64,000 nucleotides of DNA from RUG14130 sp045598325 (GCA_045598325.1 JAZLLT010000031.1:27846-91845); one strand, 5' to 3'. Positions 8,610 to 17,595 are shown, numbered from the stretch's first letter. Made by a program: numbers and translations. The notes: generated by a model from the sequence alone, not told the origin.

Positions 8610-8999
8610 TTACTTAAGATCCTCCGGTCCGAACGATTCGGGCAAAAGTTCACTTAATTTCATGGTCTTCCACTCGTTTTTCCCGTCGCCCACATGCACG
8701 AGCATGTCGCAGGCTTTGAACTCATTGAGCACCTGACGGCAGATACCGCAGGGCCAGGCGTAGCCTTCATCGCAGGAAATGTAGATTTCGGTAAACCGCC
8801 GTTTCCCGTGGGCGATGGCGTTGGATACCGCACATCTCTCTGCGCAGATGGTGGCGCCGAAGGAAGCGTTTTCGAAGTTCGCGCCCACGAACGCCTCGCC
8901 GTCATCCGTGATCAGGCAGGCGCCCACGCGGAACCGGGAGTAGGGGGAATAGGAGAATCCAAGGGCGTCAAGCGCCATTTTCCGATAAATTTCGTTCAT
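8610..8999 (-). CDS. cdd: Cytidine deaminase
   Basis: A 129-aa homotetrameric-type cytidine deaminase converting cytidine or deoxycytidine to uridine forms for pyrimidine salvage. The zinc site is complete: CAERCA (catalytic Glu within it) and PCGICRQ. N-terminal YSPYSRFRVGA and FENASFGATICAER are typical. It starts in an ATGA overlap with ybeY, with GGAGAAG upstream, and is the last gene of the phoH-pgpH-ybeY-cdd unit. Confidence 0.96.
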   Translation of the reverse strand: MNEIYRKMALDALGFSYSPYSRFRVGACLITDDGEAFVGANFENASFGATICAERCAVSNAIAHGKRRFTEIYISCDEGYAWPCGICRQVLNEFKACDMLVHVGDGKNEWKTMKLSELLPESFGPEDLK

Positions 9000-9502
9000 G
9001 CTTCTTCTCCGAATCTCAGCAAATTCATGTCCGTCATGACTTTCTTTTCCATTTCCCGCATGCGGGGCTTGTCGATGTCGTTCATGTGGTCGTAGCCCAT
9101 CAGGTGGAACATGGCATGGCAGGTGAGATAGCCCATTTCGCGGGCAAGGGAATGTCCGAACTCATCCGCCTGCTCCCGGGCGCGGGAAACATTCAGCACG
9201 ATATCGCCGATGAAGGGCGCGCCGTAATCGGGATCGTAAGCCTTTTTGAGCCGCTCGGGCACATCCTTCGCGGTCTGCGGATAAGGATACTTCACGGTGG
9301 GGAAGGACAGTACATCCGTTTCGCTGTCCACATTCCTCATCCGCTTATTGAGGGCGCGGATCTCCCCACCGTCCACGACGGTCACGCAGGCGGTAAGTCC
9401 TGTGACTCCCTCGATTTTCAGGGAAGTTTCCGCCACCTTTTCCATGAGTTCTTTGGCGCCTTCAGGCAGAAAACCGTTTTCATCGATGATGTCAAGAATC
9501 AA
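8996..9502 (-). CDS. ybeY: Endoribonuclease YbeY, rRNA maturation factor
   Basis: A 168-aa metal-dependent RNase for 16S rRNA 3'-end processing and ribosome quality control. The diagnostic zinc motif H-x3-H-x5-H is present as HAMFHLMGYDH, and SETDVLSFP is the family signature. The start codon is TTG at 9502, eight bases after GAGGA; it overlaps the 3' end of the pgpH gene by 11 bp, implying translational coupling. Confidence 0.96.
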   Translation of the reverse strand: MILDIIDENGFLPEGAKELMEKVAETSLKIEGVTGLTACVTVVDGGEIRALNKRMRNVDSETDVLSFPTVKYPYPQTAKDVPERLKKAYDPDYGAPFIGDIVLNVSRAREQADEFGHSLAREMGYLTCHAMFHLMGYDHMNDIDKPRMREMEKKVMTDMNLLRFGEEA

Positions 9503-11609
9503 CTTTCTGTTCCTCGGTTTCCGCGTGTTTCTTGGGAATTTCGATGGTGGGATATTCGATCCGCTCGTGGAACGCGCCGGAAAGCACGGTCACGAAGGAA
9601 GATTCGATGAGACTGATGTCCGCGAAGGTGAGACTGCAGTCATCAAGTTGTCCGTCCTCGATCTTTCCGCGGATGAGTTTATGGATGAGTTCCCGCATCT
9701 TTTCGGGGGTGGGATCGGTCATGGCGCGGGCGGCCGCTTCCACGGTGTCCGCCAGCATGACCACCGCTTCCTCGCGGGTATTGGGACGGGGACCGGGATA
9801 GCGGAAGTCGTTGATGTCCGCTTCGCCCTTATCGGTCAGAGCCTTGTTGTAGAAGTAGACGACGGGCGTGTCGCCATGGTGGGTCAGGACGATGTTCCTG
9901 ATCTCATCGGGGATGCGGCTTTCCTTGAGCAGCTGCAGGCCTTCCCTCGGGTGTGCCGTGATGATGGCGGTGGACACGCGGGGATCGGTACGGTCATGGG
10001 GATTGTCGCCCATCTGGTTTTCCTTGAAGTAGTTGGGACGCTTGATCTTGCCGATATCGTGGTAGTACGCGCCCACACGGGCCAGCATGCCGTTGGCGCC
10101 GATGGCGGACGCGGCGGCCTCCGCGAGGTTGGCGACGATGATGCTGTGGTGATAGGTGCCGGGTGCCTCCAGCATGAGGCGGCGCAGAAGAGGCTGGTTG
10201 GGGTTAGAGAGTTCTACCATCCTCGTAGTGGTCACACAGTTGAAGATGCCTTCGAAGGCGGGCGTCAAAGCGATGCAGAGGACCGCAGCCAGCACGCCGC
10301 TCACGGAGGAGATGAGCGCGGGGTAGAGGGCGCTCGTAATGCCGGAAGAGGAGATGAGGCCAACGGTAAAGGTAATGATGATATTGCATACGCCCGCGGC
10401 GACGCCGGCGAGCAACACGCTCACGCGGGTCTGGCGGAATTTGAGGATCCAGAGTTCTACGATACCGGAGACCAGAGAGGAAATGATGATGGTGTAGTTC
10501 GCCATGTTGAAGAAGGATCCCGTCGCGCTTGCCAGCATGGAAATGAGCACGGACAAGGGGATGCTGATAAACAGCGCCGTCCTGCGGTCGATGAGCAGGG
10601 CGATCATCAGTACCGCCAGCGTCACGGGCATGGCGTAGGTGTCCACCTCGCGTGCAAGCATGCAGAAGCCTATGGTGAGGATGCAGATGATGGAGATCAT
10701 CAGCAGTTTGCGGGGGCTGGAATATACGCTCTTTTCAAACAGGAAAAGGAACAGAGCGACAGCCAGCATGGAGATGATGAGCAGAAGTCCGAGACCCACA
10801 TACAGCCAGATGTCCACGGTAGACTGCTTCACGATGCCCAGCGCGTCCAGCATGGCATACTGGGCTTCGGTGACCAGTTCACCGTCGGACACGATCACTT
10901 CGCCCTTGATGCGGGAAACGACTGCGACCTTGTCCTTCTCCGCCTGACGGGCAGCCTCGGTAGCGGCTTCGTCATAGAAGTAGTTGGGACGGATGTAGGT
11001 ATTGACCGCGGTCATGGCGACGGAAACCAGTTTTTCGTCAAAGCCTTCGGTAAGCAGTTGTTCCCTGATCTTTCCGACCTTTTCCTCCACCGCGTTTTCG
11101 GAAAGCCTGTCATTCATAGCTTCCTCAACGCAGGCGACGGTCCGTTCGGAAAGGGAAGAAAGGGCGTCCGCGTCCGCCATGCACAGAGCTTTGATCTCAT
11201 CCACCGTCAGGTCGATGTCGGGAATGCCCGCATTGGCGGCTTCCAGTTGTTCCTCGGTGAATTCGGTATTTTCCTCAACGGTCACGAGAGAGGAAAGTCC
11301 GCGGAAACTCTTTAACGCCTCCGTCAGTTGTTCCTTCACTTCTTCCGCGGCGCCTTCATCGAAGGAATACATGCTCTTGACCGCGGTCGCCGCTTCGCTT
11401 TTCAGTTTTTCGGTGGTGATGCGGTCGACCACATCCTTGCTCGCCTTGATGGTGTTGGGGGCGGGCTGACCCACCTGGATATCATATCTGGCAGGGGTGA
11501 CCGCCACAGACAGCATCGCGAAGATTGCGATGACGGTGATCACGGCGATGATCAGTTTCAGAAATCCGCCGAAGCGTCCCTTTCTCTTTTCTCTCTGTTT
11601 CTTTGTCAT
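9492..11609 (-). CDS. pgpH: PgpH-type membrane HD-domain phosphodiesterase (7TMR-HDED)
   Basis: A 705-aa membrane protein. One N-terminal helix (about 18-38) is followed by an extracellular HDED sensor region (to about 265), a block of seven hydrophobic helices (about 268-460) and a cytoplasmic HD phosphohydrolase domain with YHHSIIVANLAEAAA, AYYHDIGK and ILTHHGDT. Proteins of this architecture in the phoH-ybeY context hydrolyse the second messenger c-di-AMP (PgpH of Listeria, YqfF). The start ATG follows AAGGAGC. c-di-AMP activity is inferred from family and context. Confidence 0.9.
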   Translation of the reverse strand: MTKKQREKRKGRFGGFLKLIIAVITVIAIFAMLSVAVTPARYDIQVGQPAPNTIKASKDVVDRITTEKLKSEAATAVKSMYSFDEGAAEEVKEQLTEALKSFRGLSSLVTVEENTEFTEEQLEAANAGIPDIDLTVDEIKALCMADADALSSLSERTVACVEEAMNDRLSENAVEEKVGKIREQLLTEGFDEKLVSVAMTAVNTYIRPNYFYDEAATEAARQAEKDKVAVVSRIKGEVIVSDGELVTEAQYAMLDALGIVKQSTVDIWLYVGLGLLLIISMLAVALFLFLFEKSVYSSPRKLLMISIICILTIGFCMLAREVDTYAMPVTLAVLMIALLIDRRTALFISIPLSVLISMLASATGSFFNMANYTIIISSLVSGIVELWILKFRQTRVSVLLAGVAAGVCNIIITFTVGLISSSGITSALYPALISSVSGVLAAVLCIALTPAFEGIFNCVTTTRMVELSNPNQPLLRRLMLEAPGTYHHSIIVANLAEAAASAIGANGMLARVGAYYHDIGKIKRPNYFKENQMGDNPHDRTDPRVSTAIITAHPREGLQLLKESRIPDEIRNIVLTHHGDTPVVYFYNKALTDKGEADINDFRYPGPRPNTREEAVVMLADTVEAAARAMTDPTPEKMRELIHKLIRGKIEDGQLDDCSLTFADISLIESSFVTVLSGAFHERIEYPTIEIPKKHAETEEQKVDS

Positions 11610-11618
11610 AACTGCTCC

Positions 11619-12599
11619 TTACTGTTTTCCGGCAAAGTGCTTTTCGTACGCCTTCACGATGGCCTGCACCAGTTCGTGGCGCACGACATCTTTATGGGTG
11701 AGGGTGCAGATGCCGATGTCATCCACGCCCCTTAATACTTCCAGAGCCTCGACCAGACCGCTTTTGCGGATGCCGGGCAGGTCGATCTGGGTCACATCGC
11801 CCGTAATGACCATCTTGGAGCCGTTGCCCATGCGGGTCAGGAACATTTTCATCTGCTCGCTCGTGGTATTCTGGGCTTCGTCGAGGATGATGAACGCGTC
11901 ATTGAGCGTGCGTCCGCGCATGTAGGCGAGGGGCGCCACTTCCACGGCGCCGCGCTCCATGAGCCGCGCGAAGGCTTCCGCACCCATCATTTCGTTGATG
12001 GCGTCATACAGAGGGCGCAGGTAGGGGTCTACCTTCTGCTGAAGGTCGCCGGGCAGGAAACCCAGTTTCTCTCCCGCTTCCACGGCGGGACGGGTCAGCA
12101 CAATGCGCTCCACATCCTTGTTTTTGAGGGCGACCACCGCCATGGCGACCGCGAGATAGGTTTTGCCCGTGCCCGCGGGACCAATGCCGAACACGCAGGT
12201 GTTCTTTTTGATGGCTTCCACATACTTTTTCTGGCCGAGGCTCTTGCACTTGACCTGCTTGCCCTTGTAGGTGATGGCGATGACATCCTTCATGATCTCG
12301 CCGATGCGGTCGGCATTGCCGTCGCGGGCAAGGTCGATGGCATAGCGGATGCGGGTCTTGTCGATGCCGTCGCCGCGGGAAACGATCTCGAGGAGTTTAT
12401 TGAGTGTGAGACAGGCAATCTCCACATTCTCCTCGCTGCCGCTCACGGTCACTTCGTTTCCGTGGGCAAAGATATTCACATCGAGTTCGTGCTTGATCAG
12501 TTCGATATTGCTGTCATTGAGTCCGAACAGAGAAATGAAGTGTTCGGGATTATCAACGATGACCACCTTGGAGACACTGTTTTCAAACCTGTTTTCCAA
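11619..12599 (-). CDS. phoH: PhoH family ATPase
   Basis: A 326-aa P-loop protein of the PhoH/YbeZ family, thought to be an RNA-linked ATPase acting with YbeY. It has an N-terminal KH-like region (residues 10-75), Walker A GIGPAGTGKTYLA near 138, and Walker B FIILDEAQN. The start is TTG at 12599, eight bases after GGAGG; no ATG fits this site. It is the second gene of the leftward operon led by the 87-aa membrane protein at 12882. Confidence 0.93.
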   Translation of the reverse strand: MENRFENSVSKVVIVDNPEHFISLFGLNDSNIELIKHELDVNIFAHGNEVTVSGSEENVEIACLTLNKLLEIVSRGDGIDKTRIRYAIDLARDGNADRIGEIMKDVIAITYKGKQVKCKSLGQKKYVEAIKKNTCVFGIGPAGTGKTYLAVAMAVVALKNKDVERIVLTRPAVEAGEKLGFLPGDLQQKVDPYLRPLYDAINEMMGAEAFARLMERGAVEVAPLAYMRGRTLNDAFIILDEAQNTTSEQMKMFLTRMGNGSKMVITGDVTQIDLPGIRKSGLVEALEVLRGVDDIGICTLTHKDVVRHELVQAIVKAYEKHFAGKQ

Positions 12600-12618
12600 G
12601 TTGTATTCCTCCGGATTT

Positions 12619-12882
12619 TTATTTTTTTCCGATATTGACTACGCCGCGGGTGACCGTTTCAGTCAGGGAAGAGAGGCTTTCACCGATATATTTTCTCTGT
12701 CTGACGGAAATCTCATCCGCGTGGGCATTCATTTCCGCCTTGATTTCATCCATTTTCTTTTCCGTTTCCCGCTTCATCCGCCCGGTTTTTACGATGAGGA
12801 TGATGCCGGTGACGGCGCCCGTGAGCGCCAGCAGGAAGGTCGCGAGCATCAGAATCACAAACAGGTTGAGGCTGCTTTCCAT
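12619..12882 (-). CDS. Small membrane protein with coiled-coil tail, unknown function
   Basis: An 87-aa protein: a hydrophobic N-terminal helix (about residues 6-31, LFVILMLATFLLALTGAVTG), then a charged, probably coiled-coil region rich in Lys and Glu (RETEKKMDEIKAEMNAHADE) and a short polar end. AGGAG precedes the ATG. It heads the phoH-pgpH-ybeY-cdd unit and starts next to oriC. I do not recognise a named family; the topology suggests a bitopic protein with a cytoplasmic helix. Confidence 0.75.
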   Translation of the reverse strand: MESSLNLFVILMLATFLLALTGAVTGIILIVKTGRMKRETEKKMDEIKAEMNAHADEISVRQRKYIGESLSSLTETVTRGVVNIGKK

Positions 12883-12917
12883 GATTTTCTTCTCCTGTCC
12901 ATATTTCTACATTATAT

Positions 12918-12946
12918 ATTATACATAAAATGCGGAAAAAATACAA
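12918..12946 (-). promoter_or_regulatory. Sigma-A-type promoter of leftward phoH operon
   Basis: Minus strand -35 TTGTAT (12946-12941), 17-bp spacer, -10 TATAAT (12923-12918). It lies in an AT-rich stretch beside the first DnaA box and fires away from dnaA. Confidence 0.6.
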
Positions 12947-12966
12947 GCACCTCCTTTTCCACCGGG

Positions 12967-13071
12967 TTATCCACAGAAAATTCACCTTATTTTGAAAATT
13001 ATCCACAGGCTTGACCTTCAAATCTCTTGCATTCCCCCGCTTTTTCTGCTATGATATACGAGTTATCCACA
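12967..13071. other. oriC left part: three perfect DnaA boxes upstream of dnaA
   Basis: Three copies of TTATCCACA, all in the same orientation, at 12967-12975, 12999-13007 and 13063-13071. AT-rich DNA lies to their left (12903-12950). The third box begins about 8 bp after the dnaA -10 element, over the likely transcription start, so DnaA probably represses its own promoter. Together with the dnaA-dnaN cluster this forms a bipartite origin. Confidence 0.88.
13027..13055 (+). promoter_or_regulatory. dnaA promoter
   Basis: -35 TTGCAT (13027-13032), 17-bp spacer, -10 TATGAT (13050-13055) preceded by TGC (extended -10). It lies between the second and third DnaA boxes. Confidence 0.75.
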
Positions 13072-13105
13072 ATTTTGATCACACACAAGTCTTGGAGCGT
13101 GTTTT

Positions 13106-14419
13106 ATGGATCAGACCTACGCGAATGAATGTCTGGAAAAACTGAAAGCGGTACTCAAAGACCAATTGGGCGTTGCCAGATACAATTCCTGGTTCAGCGA
13201 TCTCAAAGTCTATTCCGCAGATAAAAAGACGCTCATTCTCACCACGAAAGAGCAGTTCATCGCAAACCAGTTGTCCAGACGCTACGGCGATGTGCTGTAC
13301 AACATGGCGCCCATCTATTTCGGCGAGAAATTCGAAACGGTGAAGGTGCTGGCGGAAAGCGAACTCGGCAAATTCGTATCGGACCGGGAAAAGACCCAGT
13401 TGGACCCAAAATATACCTTTGAATCCTTCGTGGTCGGCAACAGTAATCTTCTTGCAAATGCAGCTTCCATGGCGGTCGCGGAGTGTCCCGGCACGGAATA
13501 TAACCCTTTGTTCATCCACGGCGGACCGGGTCTTGGCAAAACCCACCTTATGACCGCAATCGCCAACTTCGTTACCGCCGCCAATCCCGATATCAATATC
13601 GAGTTTTCCAACGCGGAAAAATTCACCAACGAAGTGGTGGAAGCCATCCGCAACAAGCGCACCCAGGAACTCCGCTCCCGCCTGCGCAAAGTGGACATGC
13701 TGTTCATCGACGACATCCAGTTTCTGGAAGGGCGCACCACCACGCAGGAAGAGTTTTTCAACACCTTCAACGAACTTTATTCCAATGGAAAACAGATTGT
13801 CATTTCTTCCGACCGTCCGCCGGATGCCATCGAAAAACTGGAAGAGCGCATGCGTTCCCGCTTCAAGAGCGGCATCGTGGTCGCCATCGACAAGCCCGAT
13901 ACGGAGACCCGCATGGCGATTCTGAGAAGCAAGGCGCAGACTCTGGGCGTAAAAATCGACGACGAGGCCCTGTTCCTCATCGCAGACAAGGTGGATACCA
14001 ACATCCGCGAACTGGAAGGCACCCTGAACAACGCCAACCTGATGGCGAAGGTTTCTGGTCAGAGCACCGTCACTTACGATATTGCCTGCAAGTGCGTGCT
14101 GAATTACGCCATCAAAAAGGCGGATGAAGCGGCGGTCACGCCGGAACTTATCATCGGCGAAGTCGCCCGCAGATACGGAATCACCGAAGAAGACATCCTC
14201 TCGGCGAAGCGCAGCCGTGAAATCGCCGTTCCGAGGCAGCTGGCCATCTACCTGACCCGCGAACTGTGCGGTTTCTCCACACCGAAGATCGGTTCCGTAT
14301 TCGGACGGGATCATTCCACGGTGATGCACGCCTGCAAAAAGACCGAAGAGATGATCAGGGAAAGCGCGGAGTTCTCCTCCGTGTTCCGCCAGATCGTCGC
14401 ATCCGTCAAGGGTGAATGA
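13106..14419 (+). CDS. dnaA: Chromosomal replication initiator protein DnaA
   Basis: A 437-aa initiator ATPase. Domain I runs over residues 1-80. The AAA+ domain has Walker A GGPGLGKTHL near 139, Walker B MLFIDDIQFLEG, and the sensor and Arg regions. The C-terminal domain IV has the DnaA-box-reading signature GRDHSTVMHACKK. Domain II is short, so the protein is slightly smaller than B. subtilis DnaA (446 aa). GGAG lies eight bases before the ATG. DnaA boxes lie on both sides of the gene. Confidence 0.99.
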   Translation: MDQTYANECLEKLKAVLKDQLGVARYNSWFSDLKVYSADKKTLILTTKEQFIANQLSRRYGDVLYNMAPIYFGEKFETVKVLAESELGKFVSDREKTQLDPKYTFESFVVGNSNLLANAASMAVAECPGTEYNPLFIHGGPGLGKTHLMTAIANFVTAANPDINIEFSNAEKFTNEVVEAIRNKRTQELRSRLRKVDMLFIDDIQFLEGRTTTQEEFFNTFNELYSNGKQIVISSDRPPDAIEKLEERMRSRFKSGIVVAIDKPDTETRMAILRSKAQTLGVKIDDEALFLIADKVDTNIRELEGTLNNANLMAKVSGQSTVTYDIACKCVLNYAIKKADEAAVTPELIIGEVARRYGITEEDILSAKRSREIAVPRQLAIYLTRELCGFSTPKIGSVFGRDHSTVMHACKKTEEMIRESAEFSSVFRQIVASVKGE

Positions 14420-14437
14420 TGCACAGTTCATCCACTC

Positions 14438-14554
14438 TTTTCCACAGGTGCGTGAACAGGAAAAATGCAATGATTCATTGACTTTTTCCGCTTTATCCAC
14501 AGTTTCCCCGCTTCTACTGCTACTACTATTGTTTTTACTTATATTGATAAATAA
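14438..14554. other. oriC right part: DnaA boxes, DnaA-trio-like tract and AT-rich unwinding region
   Basis: The dnaA-dnaN gap holds a near-perfect box TTTTCCACA (14438-14446) and a perfect TTATCCACA (14493-14501). These are followed by a short GC-rich spacer, a run of TACTGCTACTACTATT triplets (14515-14530) and AT-rich DNA up to about 14554. Box, GC cluster, triplets, AT-rich order is that of the basal unwinding system described for B. subtilis, so duplex opening most likely happens here. Confidence 0.8.
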
Positions 14555-14587
14555 GTGTGCGGCGCATAGCCGCGAAAGGATGAGAAT

Positions 14588-15697
14588 ATGAAGTTTACCG
14601 TTTCCTCCAAAGAACTCGTTTCCGCCGTGCAGACCGCCATCCGCGTCATGGCAGTGCGTTCTCCCATGGAACTGCTGGAAGGCGTGCTCATTGATGCCGA
14701 TGTGACCGGCCTCACCGTCACCGCTTCCGACGGCAATATGACTTCCGTCACCAAAGTGGACGCCCAGGTGGAAACCGACGGCCGCGCCGTCATTCCCGGC
14801 CGCCTGCTTTCCGAAGTGCTCCGCCGCCTGCCCGACGGTGAAGTGAGCGCGTCCCTGAACAGCAGTTTCGTTCTGACCCTCCGCTCTGCCGGCAGCCGCA
14901 CCAACATCGCGGGCCGCAGCGCGGAAGAATATCCCATGCCGGAAACGGAAGGCTTCGATTATGATGTGAAACTGCCCCAGCCCCTCATGAAGGAAATGAT
15001 CAATCAGGTCTCCTTTGCGGTGCCTCTGGAAGACCAGCGCACGGTGCTGACCGGCGGCTTCCTCAACATGCACGACGGCGTGATCGACATGGTCGGTCTG
15101 GACGGCTTCCGCATGGCGATGCGCACCGAGCGCTCCTCCGATGTGGAAACGAAGGCCAAGGCGATCATCCCCGTCAAGGCGATGGATGAGATCGCCCGCC
15201 TCATGAGCGACGACGATGACAAGATGGTCATCCTTTCCTTCGGCAAGAACCGCATCAAGGTGGAAAACGGCGCCACCACTCTGTATGCTTCCCTGATCGA
15301 AGGTGAGTATATCGACTACCGCCGCGTCATCCCCAAGTCCTTTAATGTCTTTGCCACCGTGGACCGCGGTTCTTTCTGCTCCTGCGTCGAGCGTGCAGCC
15401 CTCATGGCACGCGAGAGTCGCAACAATCTGGTCCGCTTCGATGTGTCCGACGGCATGCTGGTCATGACCTCTTCTTCCGAGGCGGGCGATGTCCGCGAGG
15501 AACTGGAAGCCGTCACCGAAGGCGGAGAACTCACCATTTCTTTTAATGTAAGATATCTGACCGAGATCATCAAGGTCATCAGCGGAAACGAGATCGTCAT
15601 CAAGATGGGCACTTCCGTATCTCCCTGCGTCATCACGCCCACCGAAGGCGACGAGTTCACCTACCTCGTTCTGCCGGTGAGGACCAATGCGCAATAA
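14588..15697 (+). CDS. dnaN: DNA polymerase III beta sliding clamp
   Basis: A 369-aa clamp protein: three repeated beta-clamp domains that form the dimeric ring tethering Pol III to DNA. MKFTVSSKELVSAVQTA, AVIPGRLLSEVLRRLP and the terminal YLVLPVRT are typical. AAAGGATGA lies upstream of the ATG. Its last 11 bp overlap the start of mnmE, so the two are co-translated; recF and gyrB do not follow, unlike the usual dnaA-dnaN-recF order. Confidence 0.98.
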   Translation: MKFTVSSKELVSAVQTAIRVMAVRSPMELLEGVLIDADVTGLTVTASDGNMTSVTKVDAQVETDGRAVIPGRLLSEVLRRLPDGEVSASLNSSFVLTLRSAGSRTNIAGRSAEEYPMPETEGFDYDVKLPQPLMKEMINQVSFAVPLEDQRTVLTGGFLNMHDGVIDMVGLDGFRMAMRTERSSDVETKAKAIIPVKAMDEIARLMSDDDDKMVILSFGKNRIKVENGATTLYASLIEGEYIDYRRVIPKSFNVFATVDRGSFCSCVERAALMARESRNNLVRFDVSDGMLVMTSSSEAGDVREELEAVTEGGELTISFNVRYLTEIIKVISGNEIVIKMGTSVSPCVITPTEGDEFTYLVLPVRTNAQ

Positions 15698-17012
15698 CGG
15701 CGACACCATTGCCGCTCTCGCCACTTCAAGCGGTGAGGGCGGCATTGCCATCATCCGGATCAGCGGAAAAGACGCCCTTTCCATATTGAAAAAGGTGTTT
15801 GTTCCTTCTTCTCCAAAGCACGCTTTTGAACACCGCTACATGATGTACGGAAACGCGGTAAGCGAAAACGGGACTGTGCTCGATGAGGTGATGGCGGTTT
15901 ATTTCGCTTCTCCCTCCACCTATACCCGCGAGGATGTATGCGAGATCCATACCCACGGCGGCATCGTTTCGGGAAATGTGCTGGAACGGGTCATTGCTCT
16001 GGGTGCCCGTCCCGCCGAGCGGGGAGAATTCACCTACCGCGCTTTTGTGAACGGCAGGATCGGTCTTTCGAGTGCGGAAGCGGTCATGAATCTCATTTCC
16101 TCGAAATCGGACCGCGCCGCACGCGCGTCCGTAAGGCAGTTGAAGGGCGGCGTTTCTTCCCGTATCGGCATGTGCAGGGAGAAACTCATGGACCTTGTTT
16201 CCCTCATCGACGCCGCGGCGGATTATCCCGAGGAAATAGATGAAGAAGTCACTGCCTCTTCCGTCCGCAAAGGAGCGGAAGAAATCCATGGTTATCTCGT
16301 TTCCTGCGCGGATGAACGCTATGCCCGCATCCTGAATAAGGGTGCCTGCGCGGTCATCGCGGGAGTTCCGAATGTAGGCAAAAGTTCCGTCATGAACGCG
16401 CTGCTCTGCTCCGACCGCTCAATCGTAACCGATATCCCCGGCACCACCCGCGATACGGTGAGCGAGAGCATCACCATCAACGGCATGAACATCACCCTGA
16501 CCGATACCGCGGGCATCCGTGAAACGGGGGACATCATCGAAAAAATCGGCGTGGACCGGGCGGAATCTTCCATCGAGCAGGCGGACTGCGTGATCCTGGT
16601 GCTCGACGCGTCCCGTCCCGTCAGTCAGCGGGAGCAGGCGCTCATCAATAAGATGGACGGCCGCTATATCCCCGTTGCCAACAAAACGGATATCAGGGAT
16701 GAGGACTTCGGCTTCTGTCTCAAGGTTTCCGCAAAAGAAGGAAAAGGCATCCGGGAACTGCAGGACAGGATCTATGCCATGGTATCTCCGGGAGAAGATG
16801 ACGACAAACTCATGACGCTCCGCCATGTGGAGTGTGCGAAAAAGGCGGCGGACTGTCTGAAAAGGGTGCTGGAGGCGCCTGAGGGCACTTATCTCGATCT
16901 GTTCCGCGAGGATCTCACCGAGGCACTCATGCATCTAGGCGAGATCACGGGCGAAAATATAGGCGAAAATGTCATCGATTCCATTTTTGAAAGGTTCTGC
17001 GTGGGAAAATGA
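15687..17012 (+). CDS. mnmE: tRNA uridine-5-carboxymethylaminomethyl modification GTPase MnmE
   Basis: A 441-aa GTPase that with MnmG modifies the wobble uridine U34 of certain tRNAs. It has the N-terminal tetrahydrofolate-binding domain (DTIAALATSSGEGGIAIIRI), helical regions, and an inserted G domain: GVPNVGKSS, DIPGTTRDTV, DTAGI and NKTD. The C-terminal CVGK carries the conserved cysteine of the family. It starts inside the 3' end of dnaN and overlaps the RadC-like gene by 4 bp. mnmG is not in this window. Confidence 0.98.
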   Translation: MRNNGDTIAALATSSGEGGIAIIRISGKDALSILKKVFVPSSPKHAFEHRYMMYGNAVSENGTVLDEVMAVYFASPSTYTREDVCEIHTHGGIVSGNVLERVIALGARPAERGEFTYRAFVNGRIGLSSAEAVMNLISSKSDRAARASVRQLKGGVSSRIGMCREKLMDLVSLIDAAADYPEEIDEEVTASSVRKGAEEIHGYLVSCADERYARILNKGACAVIAGVPNVGKSSVMNALLCSDRSIVTDIPGTTRDTVSESITINGMNITLTDTAGIRETGDIIEKIGVDRAESSIEQADCVILVLDASRPVSQREQALINKMDGRYIPVANKTDIRDEDFGFCLKVSAKEGKGIRELQDRIYAMVSPGEDDDKLMTLRHVECAKKAADCLKRVLEAPEGTYLDLFREDLTEALMHLGEITGENIGENVIDSIFERFCVGK

Positions 17013-17581
17013 GTGTGGATCATTCGGGTCACCGCGGGCGGCTCAAGCGGGCTTACCGCGAGGACGGGCTGCTTTCCTTTTCGCCGCATGAAGTCATCGA
17101 ACTCATGCTCTATCCCGTGCTTCCGCGCAGGGACATCAACGAACTTGCGCATGAGATATCGGGTCAGTGCGGCGGTGTATGCGGCGTCTTTTCCAAATCA
17201 AAGGAAGAACTGCTCTCCTTAGGTCTTTCGGAAACAGTGGCTTCCGTTCTTTCCGCCTACGGGGAATGTGTGAAAAGTTACCGTGAAAGCAGCACCGTTC
17301 CCGGAAAACACATCACGAACCGCGGCGAAAAGGCGCAGATCACGGAAGGATTATCGGATAAAGACTGCGTGAGTGCGGTGCTTCTGTCGCCCGCGCGGGA
17401 AATCATTTCCGTCATCGATCTTCCGGAAAAGGAAAGGATTTCTTTCCTCATTTCCCGCGTTCTGTCCTACGACGCGTCCTCCGTGATGCTCGTATGTCCC
17501 GCAGAAAAACAAATCGATACACAGGAATTCATCAGCCTTGCCGCGGCGCTTGAAAGCATCGGCTGCAGGCTCGAATCATAA
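17009..17581 (+). CDS. RadC-like protein with degenerate JAB domain
   Basis: A 190-aa protein whose N-terminal half matches the RadC helix-hairpin-helix domain: GHRGRLKRAY, LSFSPHEVIELMLYPVLPRRD, then INELAHEIS. The C-terminal half keeps the RadC fold pattern (ISRVLSYDASSVMLV ... SLAAALESIGCRL), but the metal-binding HNHPSG of the JAB/MPN site reads CPAEKQ. It should therefore have no JAB isopeptidase-like metal chemistry and may act as a binding protein. It overlaps mnmE by ATGA and is 14 bp before the GH112 gene. Confidence 0.8.
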   Translation: MSVDHSGHRGRLKRAYREDGLLSFSPHEVIELMLYPVLPRRDINELAHEISGQCGGVCGVFSKSKEELLSLGLSETVASVLSAYGECVKSYRESSTVPGKHITNRGEKAQITEGLSDKDCVSAVLLSPAREIISVIDLPEKERISFLISRVLSYDASSVMLVCPAEKQIDTQEFISLAAALESIGCRLES

Positions 17582-17595
17582 AGGGAGGTAACTTT

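Noticed and set aside
13079..15784. 901-codon open frame antisense to dnaA and dnaN
   Set aside because: It shadows two unmistakable genes, has no domain signature and no ribosome-binding site.
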